Notes under the pieces: generated by a model | What the model was told of the DNA's origin: nothing | Databases searched by the model: none | What the model saw: only the letters and a program-made list of their open reading frames with translations | Part shown: in pieces, positions 1 through 10,409 of the stretch | How positions within the stretch are numbered: position 1 is the first letter of the stretch | Layout: each line of letters opens with the position of its first letter | Position numbers and translations under genes: made by a program | Assembly: GCA_013115145.1 (NCBI GenBank) | Contig: JAAPAO010000078.1 | Location: 24,306-88,305, forward strand | DNA: 64,000 nucleotides | Source of the DNA: Perkinsus chesapeaki | Taxonomy: Eukaryota; Perkinsozoa; Perkinsida; Perkinsidae | Reading direction: 5' to 3'

Positions 1-2518
1 CTGTCATCACAAGACATACTACCTGTAAACCACCATATTAATTTAGTGGCGCGTGACTTTTCCCTTACCTCAGTTAGCAGTTCTACATCTTCCTCCTCCT
101 CCCCTTTTTCATCTCCGCCCACAATGTCTGTCATTTCCTTCATCCGGCTGCCAACCGCACCCGCGATGACTCCACCAGGAGATGTCTCTGTCACCTCTGC
201 CACAGGGAGGCCGATGCCACTAGGGGTAGATGCCTGCAGCATTATGATGCCAGAGCATAATATGGAGGATGACCAGGAGACATGCGACACAATTCTAGTA
301 GCGGGAAGGCCACACATTTCTACTTCAAACATGACTCCCGGAAAATCCATTACTCACACAAATAAAAGCATTAGGACACTCAGACCGCAGTCCTAAAAGC
401 TTTCTTAACCACTATGGAAGAAACGGAAAGATTCCCCGCGCAGAAAATGGAAGAAGACCACCACCGCCAAAGATACTTACCAATCGACAGCAGCCATCGT
501 CCTCCCCTTGGCTCTCCTCCTCCTCATCATCATCACTGCTCTCCTCAAGAGCATCATCTTCGCAAAATTTCAAAAAGAATAATAAACTTGTTACGACATT
601 CGCAGCCCCTCCCTTCACAGGGGTATCTTTCGGCAGCGTCCCCGACACTATTCGACCTATTAACCTATCAATCTCATCAAGGAGGCCATTCGCCAACTCT
701 GGCACATACACTTGGTGCACATCCTCCGACGGGGAGCGATCTGATAATACCGACAACACTGTTAAGGATTGCTGTATCGATTAAATCAATAATCAAATTT
801 GATTTGGTATTCACTGAAGTTCTATCCATTCACAACATCTTATAATATCGTCCTCATCTCCACCTCGGATTCCCCCCATACTCCAAAACCGAGGCAAATG
901 GCACGGCTACGGTGAGTTACCAGCGAACTTCAAGTACAACCACAGATGGGCTCCAGGTGTTTATGAGAAGACCGCGCGCCCCAAAATCTCTCCATCTCCA
1001 AGGTACGGGCTTTGGTACCACGAAGAGAGTTTCATGCGAGTCTTGAACCAACCAATACCGGACTGAATAACGCCAAAGAACCGAGACACATCCGCTCAAA
1101 ATCGATTTTATACAAAATAGCTGTCACGTTATACTTACAGCATAACAGTTTCTGCAACAGCTCAGCACAGTTACGGGACACTTCTTCTCTGCCAGGCGCT
1201 TTGTCACAAATAACATCCACAAAGTCACGCGCCGTTAAATTACCAAATGGTACCTACGAAAGATACGCTCTTTAAATTCTTCCGAGTGCGCACCTACCGC
1301 ATTTTTATCCGAAGTTAAAAGCAAGTTGTATAGCATTTCGCAAGTAGACATATCATAAAGCAACGAGAGCAACGACGGTTTCAAGGATTCCTCCATGCCC
1401 CCTAAAGCACGGGTCAACCTAAGATACGTCCAAACCTCCTACTGCATATTTTCGCCACATCTACCGGTCGCTTCTCAAAGATTGCCTGACAAGAAATATT
1501 TTCCCGCCGAAATTGCATCTTACGCTGATCGCTCGGGACATGTAGCCTGCAATGACACAATTGAGAGCCTTTCCGGTTTGTGACGCCGTGACGTACTGAA
1601 ACAACAACAAGTCACTCGACGACCATCGGGACAATTCTGATGAGGAGAGCCGAACTGATCGACCGCACTAAAATCTAGGGTTGAACACGAGGGAATGGTG
1701 ATTCGCGTTTGGACGGGATCTTAAGGATGAGCCTCAGCCGACCCTTTCGTGACACGAGTCTTGTGCGCATCGCCGTCGAGTACGATGTCACCTGTAGGAT
1801 CCGCGCACGAGATGGCGCGCCGCGCAACCAATTTTACAATGTCCATATGACAGTGAAAGACGTTTAATGAAGTCGGTAAAGCAAAGAGAAAGCTACGCCG
1901 TCTCCTAGTAGTCCTCCTATAGAGCAACCTTCTTCTTACCGCTTTAAAAAGATTTCCCAATGCTGACTCTCCAGTGGAAACATCTTCATGGACCCATGCA
2001 TCCAGAAACGTATCATTTTCGCAACTTATAAGCTCAACGCATATATACGGGAGAACGTACTTTCCTGAAAGTGACTTTAGCGAAGCGAAGCGTTGCATGT
2101 TTACCGATTTTACGATCCAGACCCACCCCCTACCTACGAGTGTCGGACGCTCCATCTGGCGGCATTTCCGTTAGTATTTTAACCATACTCTGCAGACTAG
2201 ACTGAAAAAATATCTTTTCCGACCTCTCACAGAAAAAACCTGCTTCAACCTAAGATACCCCCTACTACCTTTTCACACAATCTGTCTACCAGCTTGCTAG
2301 ACCCTGCTCTGAGCTCCTGAACGACTTCATCTGAGCTCAGTATTTCCTAACATTTCCATAACCACTCATCATTTTCCATCCACTACTTCAATTGATGATT
2401 TATTTCCTTTATCCAGCAAATCATCCAGCCTGCTGAAGGATGACCCGCAACCGTGCAGCCAGCTGTTACCCCGGGAAGCTTTAGTCGAGAAAAACGATCC
2501 AGCCCCGACGTACTCCAT
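1..2518 (-). CDS. SAPS-domain protein (PP6/Sit4 phosphatase regulatory subunit-like), multi-exon, cut by the left edge
   Basis: Minus-strand spliced gene; members of this family bind the PP6/Sit4 catalytic subunit in the cytoplasm. Proposed exons spell family blocks in order: SRLDDLLDKGNKSSIEV near 2400, then SSDEVVQELRAGSSKLVDRL near 2300 (matching the LDKE..TLEEL and QECK..NSKLVEFLC region), then KYVLPYICVELISCENDTF near 2040 (the P..ACELL block), then KPSLLSLLYDMS and EEVSRNCAELLQKLLC around 1200-1400. An acidic serine-rich stretch (EESSDDDEEEESQGEDD) lies near 500. Introns I place at 23-68, 1199-1243, 2065-2137 and 2202-2268; three of the four contain repeat families described below. The start at 2518 is a guess, and the C-terminus lies outside the window. 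The identification rests on pattern similarity from memory, so I am fairly but not fully confident. Confidence 0.6.
23..68 (-). repeat. GCG-TIR introner arm filling a SAPS intron
   Basis: 46-nt candidate intron (minus strand GTAAGG...TTTACAG) that contains GTCACGCGCCACTAAATTA, one arm of the GCG-rich inverted repeat seen intact at 26208-26340. Confidence 0.6.
1199..1243 (-). repeat. GCG-TIR introner arm filling a SAPS intron
   Basis: 45-nt candidate intron on the minus strand. It begins GTAATTTAACGGCGCGTGAC, so here the repeat arm itself supplies the 5' splice site. The next exon would start at CGCCTGGCAGAG. Confidence 0.55.
2065..2137 (-). repeat. Intron carrying the GCGAAGCGAAGCG repeat
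   Basis: Candidate SAPS intron on the minus strand with AACGCTTCGCTTCGCT, the repeat that also sits in introns of nudC (61555-61596), GlnRS (54601-54654) and the mitochondrial carrier (before 48625). Confidence 0.5.
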
Positions 2519-2985
2519 AGAAGAGGAGGAAACAACAAAAGTAACGACAACTACAAATAATACTATTATTTACCAGGGCTCAGGATGTATCACCACTAAT
2601 TGAAAGCCCAGGCCTGATGACACTTTTTTGACAGGGTCGCGGAGGCTACACCACATAGACGACTTCAAAGTGCCCCCGTCCACTGTAGCAAAGACGCCAC
2701 AGTACTTTTCAATATATCTAAAGGAGTAATAAAATATTATTTGTCAAACAAACCGGGTGAAATAGCAAACCACCGACACATTTAGAAGAACGAAAAAGCG
2801 TTAACGTGAATGCAACGGCAAGTCATAATAAATAAGTTGATAGGCGGAGGGTCAAATGTTATAATAAGATCACTCTATAGAGGATTAGTTCCAAAAACAA
2901 AAACTGTGGACCGCTTAAGTATCTACGAAAGACTCAACAAAACATCTGCCTTCTCGAGAAACCAAATAATTGTAGGAATCAATCT

Positions 2986-4296
2986 CTACGCCGCCTTGAC
3001 CATTTTCGGTTCGTGTTTTCCGGTCTTGCATTTCGGTAGTGCCATAAAATCATCCCAATCATAGCTCCGTGCACCGCAGCATGACCACTCCTTCTTCAAG
3101 TCGTGGAAAACTGGCCTAAAATGCACCCCATGGGACTCGAACCCAAGCCAGTGGCTTCCCGTAAAGCGGCTGCATGCTCTACTGCTCCACTATTCCTCCA
3201 GTAGATTACTTCCCATCATGATAGTGGCAGCAACCTTCCACGTTATCCTCTGGATCATACTCCTTTCCGCAGCCAACGTGACAGCAGCGATATTTACCAG
3301 ACGGTGTAACCTAAGCCACATTCTTCACAGTGCGCAAAAGACTCCACCACAAATTATTCACAGTGCGCAAAAGATTCTACCACAAATTATTCACAGTGCG
3401 CAATCCTCCGAAGATCCCCCCATTACAAGCGGTTTCATTTCGACCTGCGGCTTTTCCTCAACCTTCTCCACTGACAAGGCCGGAGCTGGAGTATCTAAGG
3501 TCGAAGCCATCCGTCTGGACTATGAGCTCACAAAGATACTCTTGCTCTCCTTCTCAGTTGTGTCTATTCTAACAGGTGCAGACGACGGCATGGTCACCAA
3601 GCCGCTCGAATTAGTATCTATCCGTTGTGGGGTAGATGACTGTACTGATGCTGCCTGATCCTCAGCTTTGGCTTGACCAACACCTGAAATGCATCCACTG
3701 GGAATCGAACCCACGACCTTCAGCTTGTAATCCGCATTGCACACAGAAAACTTCGGCCTATGTTTTTGGATCCCTCCTCTGCGTTCCCGTACATATTCAT
3801 CGAGCAATTCGCGCAGCTCAGCCGAGGACGCTCCCTTCGTACAACACAATCGGATTGTGTTGTTGTGTTGTGACAATCCCAACACTAGCCAGTGGCTAGT
3901 AGCCACCAATTCTATGCGAATTTAATAACGAAACTTCACAGCCCCACTGCTGAAAGATATTCCACCCTATTACCCGGCTTCACTGGTTTAACATCCGTAT
4001 GCTCCCCAACTGCACACCCCGGAATCTGCATGAACTCATCCCAGTCATACTTTACTGCCTGCCATCCACAAATCTTACACTAACCTCGCTATAACCCCAC
4101 CTACCCCACAGCACGTCCATGTCTTTTTTATATCTTGGAACACGGGCCACCCTGGATGATACCGACATGCCTCAGGACCGTTGGTCGCATCAGTATACCT
4201 ATTCACCACATCACCAAAGCTCACACAACCATCCTATCACTTTTTACCGCACCCGTGGTGCCGACATGTCTTAACAACTTCACTGCTATCAGTCAT
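2986..4296 (-). CDS. CHORD-domain protein with two CHORDs (RAR1/CHP-1 family, HSP90 co-chaperone type)
   Basis: The ATG at 4296 opens MTDSSEVVKTCRHHGCGKK; splicing gives a first CHORD with CRYHPGWPVFQDIKKTWTCC, then AVKYDWDEFMQIPGCAVGEH near 4000. A linker with Ser/Thr-rich and Glu-rich exons follows. The second CHORD reads CCHVGCGKEYDPEDN, CCHYHDGK then PVFHDLKKEWSCC and YDWDDF..LPKCKTGKH. The stop is at 2986-2988, ten residues after the last His. Each CHORD normally binds two zinc ions through these Cys/His residues. No CS domain follows, so the architecture is closer to plant RAR1 than to animal CHP-1. The intron splitting CHORD2 (3116-3209) is a complete tRNA-like unit; another tRNA-like unit ends at 3684. 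The exact exon borders around 3400-3850 are not resolved. Confidence 0.85.
3116..3209 (-). mobile_element. Complete tRNA-like (SINE-like) element forming a 94-nt intron in CHORD2
   Basis: On the minus strand the intron runs GTAATCTACTGG...GCATTTTAG. It contains an A-box-like GTGGAGCAGTAGAGCATG, an anticodon-arm region, then the B-box GGGTTCGAGTCCCA and a short tail GGGGTGCATTTTAG that supplies the acceptor AG. Splicing it out joins YHDGK to PVFHD inside the second CHORD in frame, which fixes the boundaries. Confidence 0.8.
3311..3405 (-). repeat. Three-copy ~33-bp tandem repeat in a CHORD-gene intron
   Basis: Three copies, about 33 bp apart, of a unit containing TTGCGCACTGTGAA (minus strand). 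The unit matches the core of the ten-copy minisatellite in the GlnRS intron at 54754-55094. The intron ends GTGGCTTAG before the CHORD2 exon; the donor is not fixed. Confidence 0.6.
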
Positions 4297-4313
4297 TATT
4301 CAACAGGAACTGT

Positions 4314-4357
4314 AAAACCCGAAACCCAAAACCCGAAACCCGAAAATAAAACCCGAC
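4314..4357. repeat. Short AACCCG-type direct repeat
   Basis: Imperfect repeats of ACCCGAAA / ACCCAAA just upstream of the CHORD gene start. The unit is loosely telomere-like, but the array is short and interstitial. Confidence 0.6.
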
Positions 4358-4464
4358 AAGTGATCCATGAGTAAGAAACCGTAAACTGGACACGTCTCTT
4401 GCCTATGACGCCTCATCGGTTAGTGGTAAAGGAGACAACAACAGCAGCAAGCGAGGACCGCTTT

Positions 4465-6592
4465 TCAATTTTCAAACTTAGAGTTAGGAGTCTTCGGACT
4501 CGCCATTATTTTCATTCTTTCCTCCCCCATGCTATCCCCACTCTTTGGTGCGCTCAACAGACTCTCTGTGAACGTGAATTTCTCCTCTTTTGGGACCTGA
4601 AAAATACCTTTACCAGGATTCGAACCCGCGACCTCTTACCAATTTCAACAACGGTAATCGCATGACCAGTGCGACCAAATAAATATACGCCGTCACCACA
4701 AACGTGTAACGATAATCATGATTATCCATCAAATACCCCCCAATAACAGCCGAGCCAGACCAAGTCATCGACGACAGAGACTCCAAAGCATTCCACCTGC
4801 CACGTTGATGAGATGGCACGAAGTCCATAATAATCGATCTATCTACCGGATAGATAGCATTCTGCACCGCACCACGGATCAGAAAAGTAAAGACGACCGC
4901 CGGCAGCCATCTGACCCAGGCCAGACAGAACAGGCATATCACACCCATTGACGAGAAAAGTATCCCAGCTTGGACTCGACCGATGTGATTAGCAACTTTA
5001 TCACAAAACCAAGTGAACAAGCCAAATGTTAGGCCGTAAAATGCCCACAGTAGCTGCACTTGAGTTGGACTGAAATTGTAGTCGTTCTTGAAGAATAGAG
5101 GGAAGAACTTCACTGTCATTCCAGCTCCTATACAAGTGATAAAATCATTGGCACACATCAGATAAGGAATCGTCCATGTCCATTTAGACGTAACTTTCCT
5201 GTGCACGCGTCCACCTAAGATTCATACAGCTTCTCAACAATCTATGTAATATTCCCTATCACCTTCACGGTTGCCGCTGTTGCCGCCGAGGCCATCCTCA
5301 TGGCTCACATCTGTCCATCCAAACAAGAATAAATTAGCCGGTATAAAGCCCAGGAAGCCAATAATCAACACCGTATGCAGCACACTGAGCCTCCATGCAT
5401 TCCCAAAGTAAACAAACAGGAAGAGCCCGATGAATGGACCGATTCCCGAGGCTAGCTGATTCACCACAGAGGCCCAGGTCAGCCACTTGGCTCTGTGGCC
5501 TTGAGGGATCGAGTCCGCGAAAAGGGAATATGTTGCGCAGTTTTGGGTGGCGAAATAACCACCGGCAACGGCGAGTGCAAAACATAAAACTATAATCTGA
5601 AGAAGATATCTTCTGGAGGTCTTATGTGCACGCTTCGAGCTAAGATGCCATGATCATCCCCGTTATTACGTTATCGAAGTGTATTCCGTATATTGATAGA
5701 GCAACCATCACCAGTGATGCCCATCCGCATAAGCGACAAATCCGAGCTCGAGAGAATCTTTTAAAAAATATCCGACCTAAGATACCATCTGCATTAGCCT
5801 ACTTATCAACCAAGATTCCTGCGGGTATGGCCGCAATGACCTGACTCAACCCAGAAATAGATTCAGCCCAACCGACAGCTTTATTGGAATCACCAGCCAT
5901 CACGTAAAGGTAGGCGTCAAATATACCCATTTGGGCGATAGCTTGACAAATACCTTGAAGAGCTGAGAACCTAAAGAGTATCTATGTCGACCGTGCAAGA
6001 TACAAAATAGGTTGATGTCTACATCAACATGTGATAAATGTTCTTCTTGCATGCCTTTTCAAAGTCCTCTTTATCTGTTATTGGAGATAAGACTTGATGT
6101 CCCAGATGATTGGTAGTGGGCATCCTCACAGAGAATTATAGATACACTGCAAGAATAACAACAACCCCGATTACCCAACGCGCATGACTAGCAACAAGCA
6201 GTACCGTGTCAGAATCGCTACGCCCCGGTAATCGATTATGGTTCGTGCCTGCTGCTGCACTGTGACAGCTAGAGAACGTGACAGTTGAATTGTCATAGGC
6301 CAAGCGGACATCGTTCCGCTGATCGAGAATTATAGGTCTCACCGTATGCGGTAATCAACGAACACATCGTTCAACACTCACGGCATATACGCGACAGTCC
6401 AACTTCCTTCTTAAATGGAGACACATTGTACACATGCCAACACCATGACTGCCTTATCAAGCATGAACAAACAGCTAGAAAAGGCGTGATCCATAAAATG
6501 GGTATTACCCTGAGAGTAATTGAAAACTGTCCGAATTTACGTATATTCCATATATCAGCAAAACCTCGTGGGCCCAGTGTGTTCATGTTCAT
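4465..6592 (-). CDS. Major facilitator superfamily transporter, multi-exon
   Basis: Integral membrane transporter; substrate unknown. Exons on the minus strand give hydrophobic blocks in order: VIGVVVILAVYL near 6150, then ALQGICQAIAQMGIFDAY and SGLSQVIAAIPAGILVDK with FSRARICRLCG near 5750-5960, which together form the DK-x-SR-x-R loop motif of MFS carriers. Next come CFALAVAGGYFATQNCATYS and NQLASGIGPFIGLFLFVYFG, then a C-terminal half from 5206 with about six helices (for example SPTQVQLLWAFYGLTFGLF). The last helix ends LPLLKL and is joined across the intron 4597-4639 to a tail VPKEEKFTFTESLLSAP...; stop at 4465-4467. The N-terminal exon and start (6592 used here) are uncertain. The CHORD gene starts 168 bp further on, same strand. 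Confidence 0.75.
4597..4639 (-). mobile_element. 43-nt intron made of a tRNA T-arm/acceptor-end fragment
   Basis: Minus strand: GTAAGAGGTCGCGG, then the B-box GGGTTCGAATCC, then a tail ending GGTATTTTTCAG. Removing it joins LPLLKL to VPKEEK in phase 0 in the MFS gene. The helicase intron at 23493-23538 has the same plan and the same ATTTTTCAG end. Confidence 0.8.
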
Positions 6593-6599
6593 TTTGAAT

Positions 6600-8200
6600 T
6601 TATAAATCTAGCGTGGGCGCAATCGGCAAACAACCTTGAGGTGACATGGTACAAGGAAGTCTCACTGATGGTGATCATAATATCAATCCAATGCTCTCAA
6701 TGGCAGGAGAGATAACGGTGACAATGGGCAGGAGAACAAAGCGAGGTACGCCTATGATGCCGCTCTTTGCAATTCCGAGACAGGCCTGCCGCCGTGTCAG
6801 TATCACCACCCGCCACCACGGTGTCACGGCCTTACTGGGTGATACTGTGAAGAAGGGTCCCAAGGGCTCTATACGATTTAGTGATTTTCGGACAGCCAAT
6901 ACAGGTCCGTAATAGAAATATAATCTTATACATCTGGTCCGGTTGTGTTCGTCATTACGTGCCAACTACAAAACGTCCCGCGGAAAAATGTAAGGATCGA
7001 GGAATGGCAGAGTGGTTATGATCTCGCGACCGCTACTTACCCTACTAAATCTTTTTACGCCCAGTGGTTGTCACCCACTGCGATGTCACAAGGTACGCAG
7101 TCGGTGGCACCGACTCGGTGCTGCATTCATACGAGGAGCTGAGACATATTTGCCAACATTTGTATTATCCAGACTGTGACTGTCGTTATTCCATGCCTCC
7201 TGGTATCAAAGAAAGCCAACAAGGGGTGACAGCCGATCACCCATTCTCGATGCCGCGAATGACAACACAACGCGCCTTTGTGAATGCTTGATAGGCTTCT
7301 CTAAGGCGTCGCTTCAGAGGAGATGTTCAGGCATTGGTGTGCAACAGTAGCGATATTCTTCCGAACGACCGGACTACAGAAGACATCAGTTTCACAATGA
7401 ATCATTCACTAAACCCAACTTCCAGACACCTAAGGTTCCCTCACTTCAAGAGCGCGACTGTGACTACTTTTCCCTCAGACTTGGAATTGTCCTGCCAAGG
7501 TATATTTTACTGGAACATGCATCGTTATACCGCTGGACTTTGTTGGGCTGACTCTTACTTGGCGAGCAGGGATTCCAGACAAAAGCTACATCGTCATCAA
7601 TGATAACGTATCAATTCTGGCATCTTCAGGGAATTGTAAAAGTTCGGTGCCATTCCTTAATTCGACAGTCGGCTTCCAGTGCTCTCCCGAGAAAAAGGCT
7701 CCACGCAGTTCTCAGTGGAGAGGAAGCTGTCACACACATCTTCAATAATCATCAACCCCCATAATCATTGCGCGTCTGCGAGGTGATACTCGCGGTATCA
7801 TTCTTGACCGTCGTGATTAAGACGGGTTAAAGGGTTAGAGGTTGGGTTACGGATCACTCGTCTTCGTCCACGTAGAGGAATTCCGAAAAAAATACCACGG
7901 AGCACTGGGAATGGTTCCCGCGGCTCCCACCCGTATTGTGGTCTTAGGCTAAGACCACAATATTAAGTCGCAGTTAAGCCATTTTACTGCGAAGCTTGGA
8001 TGCCTTCTAGAAAGAAGGGCGATCGACACGGTACATCATAGAGCCCGGGTATGGAAGATGAAACTTTCGTCATGAAAGGCCTATTCCCCGAGAGACAAGA
8101 TCTCCGGGACCCTGAATTCTACACGAAGTTCTCGTCAGGAACCACAGCCCAGGTTACTCTCGAGCTTCAATCCACTCACCAACTCAAGCTTTCGGCCTAT
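6600..8200. other. About 1.6 kb with no supported gene; one tRNA-like 5' fragment
   Basis: No frame here shows a recognisable family, signal peptide or consistent splicing. Around 7003-7040 the plus strand reads GGAATGGCAGAGTGGTTATG followed by ATCTCGCGACC, similar to the D-arm (A-box) region of a Ser/Leu-type tRNA, but no matching B-box follows, so I read it as a fragment rather than a tRNA gene. Confidence 0.4.
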
Positions 8201-8202
8201 CA

Positions 8203-8946
8203 ATGAGATCTACATCAACTTGGTTATTGGCAGCTGCTTATATTATCATCGCCGCTGCAGCTCAGCCAGTGGGAAGATATGTTTATGCTGAAGAAAACGG
8301 TGCCTACACCCTCGCCTTCGACATCGATGAGGATAAGCGCGCCAGAATCAATTTCACTTCCCCTTTCGGTAGTTACTCCGAGGGTTCATACCCGTTGGTG
8401 AAGGAAAACTCAAGCGCGTATACTATAAACTTCACCGGCAGAATCGAAGGAGCGGGCTACTGGTACCTACGAATCGGGTTACTCTACGAGGACTACGCCT
8501 ACCAACCTGGTGACTTAAGGACTTTGACGTTCACGGGCAGAAATTCTCTGTATGTTATATTTGGTGGTAAAAGACTCAACTTGGTTAGACAGGCCTTCGG
8601 CGTGCAACAGGGTACTTTTATCTACAGTTCTGAGGGTCTTCATATGAACTACACAATCCAGCAAATCCCCTTACTACTGCCATTCCGTTTGCTTTATGTA
8701 CAATTTCATTGTGATAACACTGCGATGCCACCTACGCCGTTCTTCCTCTTTGAGAACAATACGGCTCGTCCCTACAAATCCTACACTCTTTTTCCACCGC
8801 CTGCCGGCTTACAGAGAGACGTCTCGAGGTTCTGTCTCAGAGACCGCCCTCTACTACCAAATGATCTGAGCTTCATCGTTTTTGCCACCGAGAAGACGAT
8901 TACCATCAACATGATCGGCACGTACCTTTCGCTCACCAAGGTGTGA
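8203..8946 (+). CDS. Secreted protein of unknown function, 247 aa, single exon
   Basis: Uninterrupted reading frame. The N-terminus is a clear signal peptide (MRSTSTWLLAAAYIIIAAAA, cleavage likely just before or after QPVG). The mature part is rich in aromatic residues and holds several N-x-S/T sites (NFTS, NSSA, NFTG, NYTI, NNTA), fitting an exported glycoprotein. Two or three cysteines only (FHCDN, RFCLRD). I do not recognise a domain; the alternating hydrophobic/polar pattern suggests beta structure. It heads the plus-strand island that also holds the four small secreted paralogues, so a shared role at the cell surface or outside the cell is possible, but this is inference. Confidence 0.75.
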   Translation: MRSTSTWLLAAAYIIIAAAAQPVGRYVYAEENGAYTLAFDIDEDKRARINFTSPFGSYSEGSYPLVKENSSAYTINFTGRIEGAGYWYLRIGLLYEDYAYQPGDLRTLTFTGRNSLYVIFGGKRLNLVRQAFGVQQGTFIYSSEGLHMNYTIQQIPLLLPFRLLYVQFHCDNTAMPPTPFFLFENNTARPYKSYTLFPPPAGLQRDVSRFCLRDRPLLPNDLSFIVFATEKTITINMIGTYLSLTKV

Positions 8947-9773
8947 ACAATACGTCTTGATGGCCTAGACACTTGAACTGCAACTCACTTGCGCGGCTGC
9001 TGTTCTATCACTTATTAGATACAACGCTGTAGAAGGCTCTATTCTTTTGTTGCCATGAGATCTTTATCTTCTTAACTAACTGAATCCAGTGCTTGCGTCG
9101 TGTCAATGTTTTGTCGTTCAAAGAATCAGCCATATATTCCTCCTATGTCATCGTAGGTTTTCCACACTCCCTCAAAAGCGAATCATCGTCAGGTTACTGG
9201 CATACAAAATAAGTGGGTTTTCTCTTAGTTCCCCATAGACTCGTATGGGCTAAACGACGAGTCGTGATCTGTACACTTAGTCCGCTCCTGGGCATCACCC
9301 GTTTCCCTACTATTGTGTAAATGGCTGTCTGGCAACTAGACTCCAACGGGGGGAAATTCCGGCCCGTCAGGCGGCCGCCAGTGACGTGACATTATTGGAC
9401 CAATCCAATAACACGGTGTCTCCGGCACTCCAGTCCCCAAGTTTGTCTGGGAGCCTGAGATTTCTTGGGGTAAGCTAGATTATTATCACTTAAGTGCGAC
9501 TGGAATAGATACATCGCTATGAGCCATTCCTGTCGGTACTGGGTGAATTGTACCGATTATCACAACACACATTGTCTATATGAAGATTATCCTGTCATAA
9601 GTTGTGACTCACAACGTTGCAGTTGCCCTGTTACTGGTGTAACGCAAAAGAGTATCTTAGGTGAAGAGTACAGAACAGAGAAGTGAACGACAGATACTTC
9701 TTACACCAATGTGCGGAGTCTTACATTGGTTTTCCAGCCTCTTTCACGGATAAACAAAGAGCATGCGTACAGA

Positions 9774-9841
9774 ACTGTGACAGCATGCTGTCACAGTGCT
9801 CAGAGCACAGTGCACAGTAGTCAGCAGTGCTAGCACTGCTG
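9774..9841. repeat. Cluster of three perfect palindromes
   Basis: A 24-bp perfect palindrome (9774-9797, half-site ACTGTGACAGCA), a 13-bp one (GTGCTCAGAGCAC, 9796-9808) and a 20-bp one (9822-9841, CAGCAGTGCTAGCACTGCTG) within 68 bp. They lie about 135 bp before the first small secreted gene. Confidence 0.9.
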
Positions 9842-9974
9842 TCTACTTGCTTATTTGCTCAATGACTGCCAAGACTATTTTGTCCTGGGGGCTATATGAG
9901 GATAGCCAATGCGATACCTGTAGAAACCATACTCTGGTAGTGTTCATAAGATTTGACGACTTGTTACCTCTTTA

Positions 9975-10364
9975 ATGAGATATCGTCTGAACTTCATTTC
10001 CTACCTGGCCGTGATTATAATCTATGCGAAGTGTATATGTAAGGTTTATGGAGTGGCTCCGAACGGGAAGTATTGTAAGAAAGTTCCCCTAGTCTGCAAA
10101 GTCGAACTAACCTTTCATGGAAACACCTTCGATGTATCTGCTACTTATGGGCTCAAGAAAGGATCGGCTATGGGTATCCCTTATACCATGCCTAACCCGG
10201 AAGTGGTGGAGATACCCATAAAGAACGAAGCTATTGTGAAGCTGTTTAATGATTTAAAGCCACCGGTGAAACTAGAGGAGCTACGATCCCTCGAGTATAC
10301 TAAGAATAGATTAAAAGCTCACACGAGCAAAGGCAACATAGCCTTCAAGAAAGAGAGTTGCTGA
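9975..10364 (+). CDS. Small secreted protein, paralogue A (129 aa)
   Basis: Single exon. Hydrophobic leader MRYRLNFISYLAVIIIYAKC, then a mature core shared with three paralogues downstream: NGKYCKK, a beta-like stretch VELTFHGNTFDVSATYGL, KKGSAMGIPYTMPNPEVVEI, PIKNE, a LF..L.PP motif, LEY and a C-terminal Cys as the last residue. The conserved pair YC...C(end) could form a disulfide. Subtype A is marked by GIPYTMP.PEVVEIPI; its closest relative is the copy at 14647. Function unknown; not recognised outside this window. A palindrome cluster lies upstream and a hairpin just downstream. Confidence 0.8.
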   Translation: MRYRLNFISYLAVIIIYAKCICKVYGVAPNGKYCKKVPLVCKVELTFHGNTFDVSATYGLKKGSAMGIPYTMPNPEVVEIPIKNEAIVKLFNDLKPPVKLEELRSLEYTKNRLKAHTSKGNIAFKKESC

Positions 10365-10390
10365 AGGCTTGTCCGCTAGAGTCCTTAACC

Positions 10391-10407
10391 GCCTTCTAGT
10401 AGAAGGC
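10391..10407 (+). other. Hairpin downstream of secreted paralogue A
   Basis: GCCTTCT-AGT-AGAAGGC followed by TTTT, 27 bp after the stop codon. Possible 3'-end or RNA-stability structure; role not established. Confidence 0.5.
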
Positions 10408-10409
10408 TT

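Noticed and set aside
46-396. Plus-strand Ser-rich protein at the left edge
   Set aside because: Antisense of an acidic SAPS exon region and of an introner-bearing intron.
3218-3658. Secreted repeat protein (HSAQK... repeats) on the plus strand
   Set aside because: The repeats are the antisense of the minisatellite in the CHORD-gene intron; the minus strand carries the conserved exons.
7003-7040. Ser/Leu tRNA gene
   Set aside because: The A-box region is tRNA-like, but no anticodon arm or B-box follows in the right distance.
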